Origin: Thalassiosira profunda
Taxonomy: Eukaryota; Bacillariophyta; Thalassiosirophyceae; Thalassiosirales; Thalassiosiraceae
Direction of reading: 5' to 3'
NCBI GenBank assembly: GCA_036939355.1
Contig: JALLAP010000171.1
Location: 1-17,607 of the forward strand
Length of the DNA stretch: 17,607 nt
Below the pieces are notes generated by a model. The model had not been told where the DNA came from. It did not search any database and was given only the letters and a program-made list of their open reading frames with translations. Positions 15,511-17,607 of the stretch are shown piece after piece (positions within the stretch are counted from its first letter, which is position 1; each line of letters starts with the position of its first letter). The position numbers were made by a program, and so were the translations under genes.

Positions 15511-15557
15511 ATATTCTTGAACTGACTTGCAGAAGAGTCGACGCAACATTCACCAAC

Positions 15558-16586
15558 ATGCCCCGACAGCACGGACCGAAAATGGGCCCCCGCCCCGACG
15601 ACTTCAACGAGGCCCTCGTCCGGAAGGCGCCCACCTTCAAGAAGTGGGAGAAACTGTCTCCAGGGGAAACTTTGACGTACGCCAGCCGCAAGTTCACCAA
15701 GGGCAAGGCGGAGGACGAAGAGAGGCTCATGCGACGAATCATGATCGCACGGCGGAACAACGTTAAGGATCACGCGATGTTGAAGCGGGTGCGGGCGGCC
15801 GAGGCGGAGAAGCGGGGGGTGATCCCATATGGGGGGAAGTCGGACAGGCACCGACGGACCTCGTCGGACGACGGACATGCAGAAGAACAGTTTCCGGTGG
15901 GCGACCCAATCTTGGACGGCGTGCCGCTGCTGCGACCGGCATCTCCCTCGAATCCGTCCGGAACCAAACGACGACGACATGCAGGGGCTTTGCATCCCAC
16001 CGACGAAGAGATCCTAATGGAAATGGACGTCCCGGCCGTGGAAGCCACGCGATCCTACAGAAAGTGGGCCTCCCTGCCCGACGGGGCGCCCTTCACGTAC
16101 AACCAAAGCTACATCAAGGGGCAGGAGGAGCACGATTGGCTCCTCAGGAAGAACATCTGGCGACGGATGCGCTACAGACGCGAGAACCAGAAGAAGGTGG
16201 AGGAGTTGAAGGACGAATATGGGGACGATGCCCGTGACATAGGGTGGGCCTTCCCACCCCTCGACGACGCTCCCGTCAAGTTGGGGAATGTGGCCGCGAG
16301 TAAGACGGGGGACGACGCGTTGGTTTCGCGGGCAGTGGTCGATGCGGCGGCCGTGGCGGCGGCGCAGGTGGGGGCTTTCGAGCCCGGAATCGACGCCGAC
16401 GCCGTGGCGGCACTGGGAGCGAACGATCCCATCGTAACATCAGCGCTGGATGCGGCCGCGCAGCTCGCGGCGGCAGCACTTCCGGCGGATTTGGAGGAGG
16501 CCGTACTGGCCGAGCCTGTGGTGAATGCTCCCTCGGACGAACTGGCAGATGCCGATGTGGAGTCCCTGATTCAGGTTTCAGTTTAG
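15558..16586 (+). CDS. Unrecognised protein with two copies of a Trp/Tyr/Arg-rich module and an Ala-rich tail
   Basis: A single exon of 342 residues starting at ATG 15558 in context ACCAACATGCC; the frame is open further upstream but without a convincing start. Two related modules of about 50 residues are visible. Copy 1 (28-78) begins KKWEKLSPGETLTY and continues FTKG, RLMRR and ARRNN. Copy 2 (168-218) begins RKWASLPDGAPFTY and continues YIKG, WLLRKNIWRRMRYRREN. The shared pattern is [KR]KW-x2-L-x2-G-x2-[LF]TY, then [FI]xKG, an acidic patch, and a helix dense in Arg. Between them is a Ser/Arg/Asp-rich linker with a basic KRRR at 137-140. Residues about 255-342 are Ala/Asp/Val-rich. The basic helices and KRRR suggest nucleic-acid binding in the nucleus, but this is inference. 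I believe similar modules occur in other diatom proteins of unknown function, but I cannot check this. Confidence 0.82.
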   Translation: MPRQHGPKMGPRPDDFNEALVRKAPTFKKWEKLSPGETLTYASRKFTKGKAEDEERLMRRIMIARRNNVKDHAMLKRVRAAEAEKRGVIPYGGKSDRHRRTSSDDGHAEEQFPVGDPILDGVPLLRPASPSNPSGTKRRRHAGALHPTDEEILMEMDVPAVEATRSYRKWASLPDGAPFTYNQSYIKGQEEHDWLLRKNIWRRMRYRRENQKKVEELKDEYGDDARDIGWAFPPLDDAPVKLGNVAASKTGDDALVSRAVVDAAAVAAAQVGAFEPGIDADAVAALGANDPIVTSALDAAAQLAAAALPADLEEAVLAEPVVNAPSDELADADVESLIQVSV

Positions 16587-16984
16587 GGAAGAGGCGGTTT
16601 GTGCGTTGAAGAGACTTCTGCTTACGCGAGAGACGCGTGTGAAAGTGGAGCCCGCCTCGGGTAAATGTAGATCCATAGCTATTCAAATTTATCACTCTGG
16701 CTCTCCTAGCGCTGGGAACAAATGTGTTTTGGGAAATAAATGTGTTTTGAACCGGAAATCAAGCGTTCTCGGCCAGTTGCGGTCCGATTTCGACGCCACC
16801 AAGCGCGCGGGAGTTGGCCCTGGCATGGGAGAGAAGGTTGCTGTGGGTGGTTGGCTCCGAATCGGGGCGTTGAGCGAGCATTGAGGGCGAGACGGCTTCG
16901 AGCCGCATACCACGGGCGGTTTGAATTTCGAAACCCGTTGTTAGGCGAAGCAAGCGTTTCGAAGAGTGGCTCAAAACACATTTA
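16587..16984. other. Convergent intergenic region with repeated 3'-end elements
   Basis: These 398 bases separate the stop of the repeat-module gene from the stop of the FAHD1-like gene. They contain two forward copies and one inverted copy of an AAATGTGTTTTG element (listed separately) and a small hairpin CGGCT-TCG-AGCCG (16893-16905). Short open frames here are compositional. No gene is supported. Confidence 0.5.
16712..16753 (+). repeat. Two direct copies of an AAATGTGTTTTG element, 18 bp apart
   Basis: AAATGTGTTTTG occurs at 16720-16731 and 16738-16749. The second copy is preceded by AAT, forming AATAAATGTGTTTTGA (16735-16750). The first copy in its context, GCTGGGAACAAATGTGTTTTG (16712 onward), matches the minus-strand 3' end of the FAHD1-like gene, GCTGGTAATAAATGTGTTTTG, at about 19 of 21 bases. 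Confidence 0.7.
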
Positions 16985-16986
16985 TT
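16735..16986. repeat. 16-bp perfect inverted repeat bracketing about 220 bp between convergent genes
   Basis: AATAAATGTGTTTTGA at 16735-16750 has its exact reverse complement at 16971-16986. The match extends imperfectly inward (ACC against GCC). The right arm overlaps the TAA stop of the FAHD1-like gene. Each arm reads, in the direction of its nearest gene, as AATAAA followed by a GT-rich run. It is either a pair of similar 3'-processing signals or the termini of a small transposable element with a TA target; no longer target duplication is visible. Confidence 0.6.
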
Positions 16987-17607
16987 ACCAGCAGTGGTCT
17001 CCCATCACAAACTCACAAGGTATCAAGTCTCCGCAGGTGATGGAAACGCGGTCGCCCACATCCACCTCTGCAACTCCGGCGGGCGTTCCCGTCATAATCA
17101 GATCGCCTTGACACAGTCGAAACAACTGCGATAAATTGCTGATTATCTCTGGTATGGAATAGATCATGTGCCCTATCGTGGAGTGTTGTCGTGTTTTCCC
17201 GTTCACTTTCAATTGAATTGCATTCGCTGCATTCAACTCGATATCCTCTTCGGCAATGATGGGAGACACGGGGCAGCTGTGATCAAATCCCTTGGCGGCG
17301 TCCCACGGCCTACCCAGCTGCTTTGCCTCGGATTGTAAATCCCTCCTCGTCAGGTCGCACCCGATTGCATATCCATACACGTGATCCATTGCACTGTCGA
17401 CCGGTATGCGCAGTCCATCTTTCTTGATTGCAACGATCAGCTCGCCCTCGAAATGCAGCGACGAGGTCATGGGCGGGTACGACACGCGAGTTGTGGCTCC
17501 TGGGTTGCAAACCACGACGGCATCCGCGGGCTTTTGGAAGAAGAACGGCGGCTCCCTGTCCGGGTCGCCTCCCATTTCGAGGGCGTGCTCGCGGTAGTTC
17601 CTTCCGA
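16985..17607 (-). CDS. FAHD1-like fumarylacetoacetate hydrolase family protein (5' end outside window)
   Basis: The minus-strand frame runs from the TAA at 16987-16985 to the right edge, 206 codons plus two bases. It enters the window as [20 protein letters not shown], the classic start of the FAH domain in YcgM/FAHD1 proteins, so only a short N-terminus is missing. Metal ligands are present: the E-x-E of [10 protein letters not shown] and the Asp of [10 protein letters not shown]. They are followed by [13 protein letters not shown], the [20 protein letters not shown] helix region, and [12 protein letters not shown], which is near-invariant in the family. Members cleave C-C bonds next to a carbonyl; FAHD1 is an acylpyruvate hydrolase and oxaloacetate decarboxylase, usually mitochondrial in eukaryotes. 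Targeting cannot be judged without the N-terminus. The protein ends GDHCW at the family's usual place, and AATAAA begins inside the stop codon. Confidence 0.92.
   Translation of the reverse strand, partial: GRNYREHALEMGGDPDREPPFFFQKPADAVVVCNPGATTRVSYPPMTSSLHFEGELIVAIKKDGLRIPVDSAMDHVYGYAIGCDLTRRDLQSEAKQLGRPWDAAKGFDHSCPVSPIIAEEDIELNAANAIQLKVNGKTRQHSTIGHMIYSIPEIISNLSQLFRLCQGDLIMTGTPAGVAEVDVGDRVSITCGDLIPCEFVMGDHCW

Larger units (their letters stand above)
14745..15557. promoter_or_regulatory. Divergent intergenic region with GC hairpin and possible 5'-UTR intron
   Basis: These 813 bases lie between the truncated DHHC start and the repeat-module gene start. I see no supported gene; open frames through 14817-15167 and 15237-15557 lack domains and good starts. 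A GC-rich hairpin (15262-15289) and a candidate 5'-UTR intron (15170-15510) are listed separately. Confidence 0.5.

Noticed and set aside
15237..15557. N-terminal extension of the repeat-module protein
   Set aside because: The frame is open, but it crosses a GC hairpin and a likely leader intron, and the ATG at 15558 has a better context.
1..17607. CRISPR array, tRNA or rRNA genes
   Set aside because: No regularly spaced direct repeats, no tRNA T-arm-like GGTTCRANNCC in a cloverleaf context, and no rRNA-like stretch was noticed on either strand by eye.

Overview
The window is eukaryotic nuclear DNA, most likely from a diatom or a close relative with a secondary red plastid. Three observations support this. 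Genes are monocistronic and lie on both strands with short spacers. Introns are few and short (66-91 nt) with GT-AG borders. Two proteins carry a secretory signal peptide ending in an ASAFAP-type motif (AAG/FAP and WA/FVAP), the signature of plastid import in diatoms and related algae. A centric diatom is my best guess; the genus is not determined.

Layout, left to right. (1) 1-2627, minus: five exons of a RAD5/HLTF-type repair ATPase (HIRAN, SNF2, RING, helicase C), cut by the left edge. (2) 2628-2972: its upstream region, with a G-quadruplex-prone tract, three 12-bp-phased GTCACG boxes and three hairpins. (3) 2973-4340, minus: a plastid-targeted MgtC/SapB-family membrane protein. (4) 5127-6422, plus: a YoaK/DUF1275 membrane protein fused to two EF-hands. 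(5) 6630-6819: a 190-bp hAT-like MITE with an exact 8-bp target-site duplication. (6) 6988-7860, plus: a plastid-targeted protein with a Coa1-like domain. (7) 7912-10147, minus: a three-exon sulfotransferase with an RGG/Q-rich N-terminus. (8) 10356-11792, plus: an unrecognised, probably nuclear protein. (9) 11875-13194, minus: a complete DHHC S-acyltransferase. (10) 13608-14249, plus: the 5' part of a secreted reprolysin-like metalloprotease. (11) 14251-14744, minus: the 5' part of a second DHHC gene. (12) 15558-16586, plus: an unrecognised protein with two copies of an approximately 50-residue Trp/Tyr/Arg-rich module. (13) 16985 to the right edge, minus: an FAHD1-like fumarylacetoacetate hydrolase family protein.

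The genes look functionally independent. They cover repair, plastid membrane transport or assembly, calcium-linked transport, sulfation, palmitoylation, secreted proteolysis and small-acid metabolism. I see no operon or defence-type system. Convergent pairs are tightly packed (51 bp and 82 bp), and AATAAA overlaps or touches two stop codons.

The main caution is the single N at 14250. A plus-strand and a minus-strand gene both lose their 3' parts at this base, so it is almost certainly a gap or misjoin, and no protein should be read across it.
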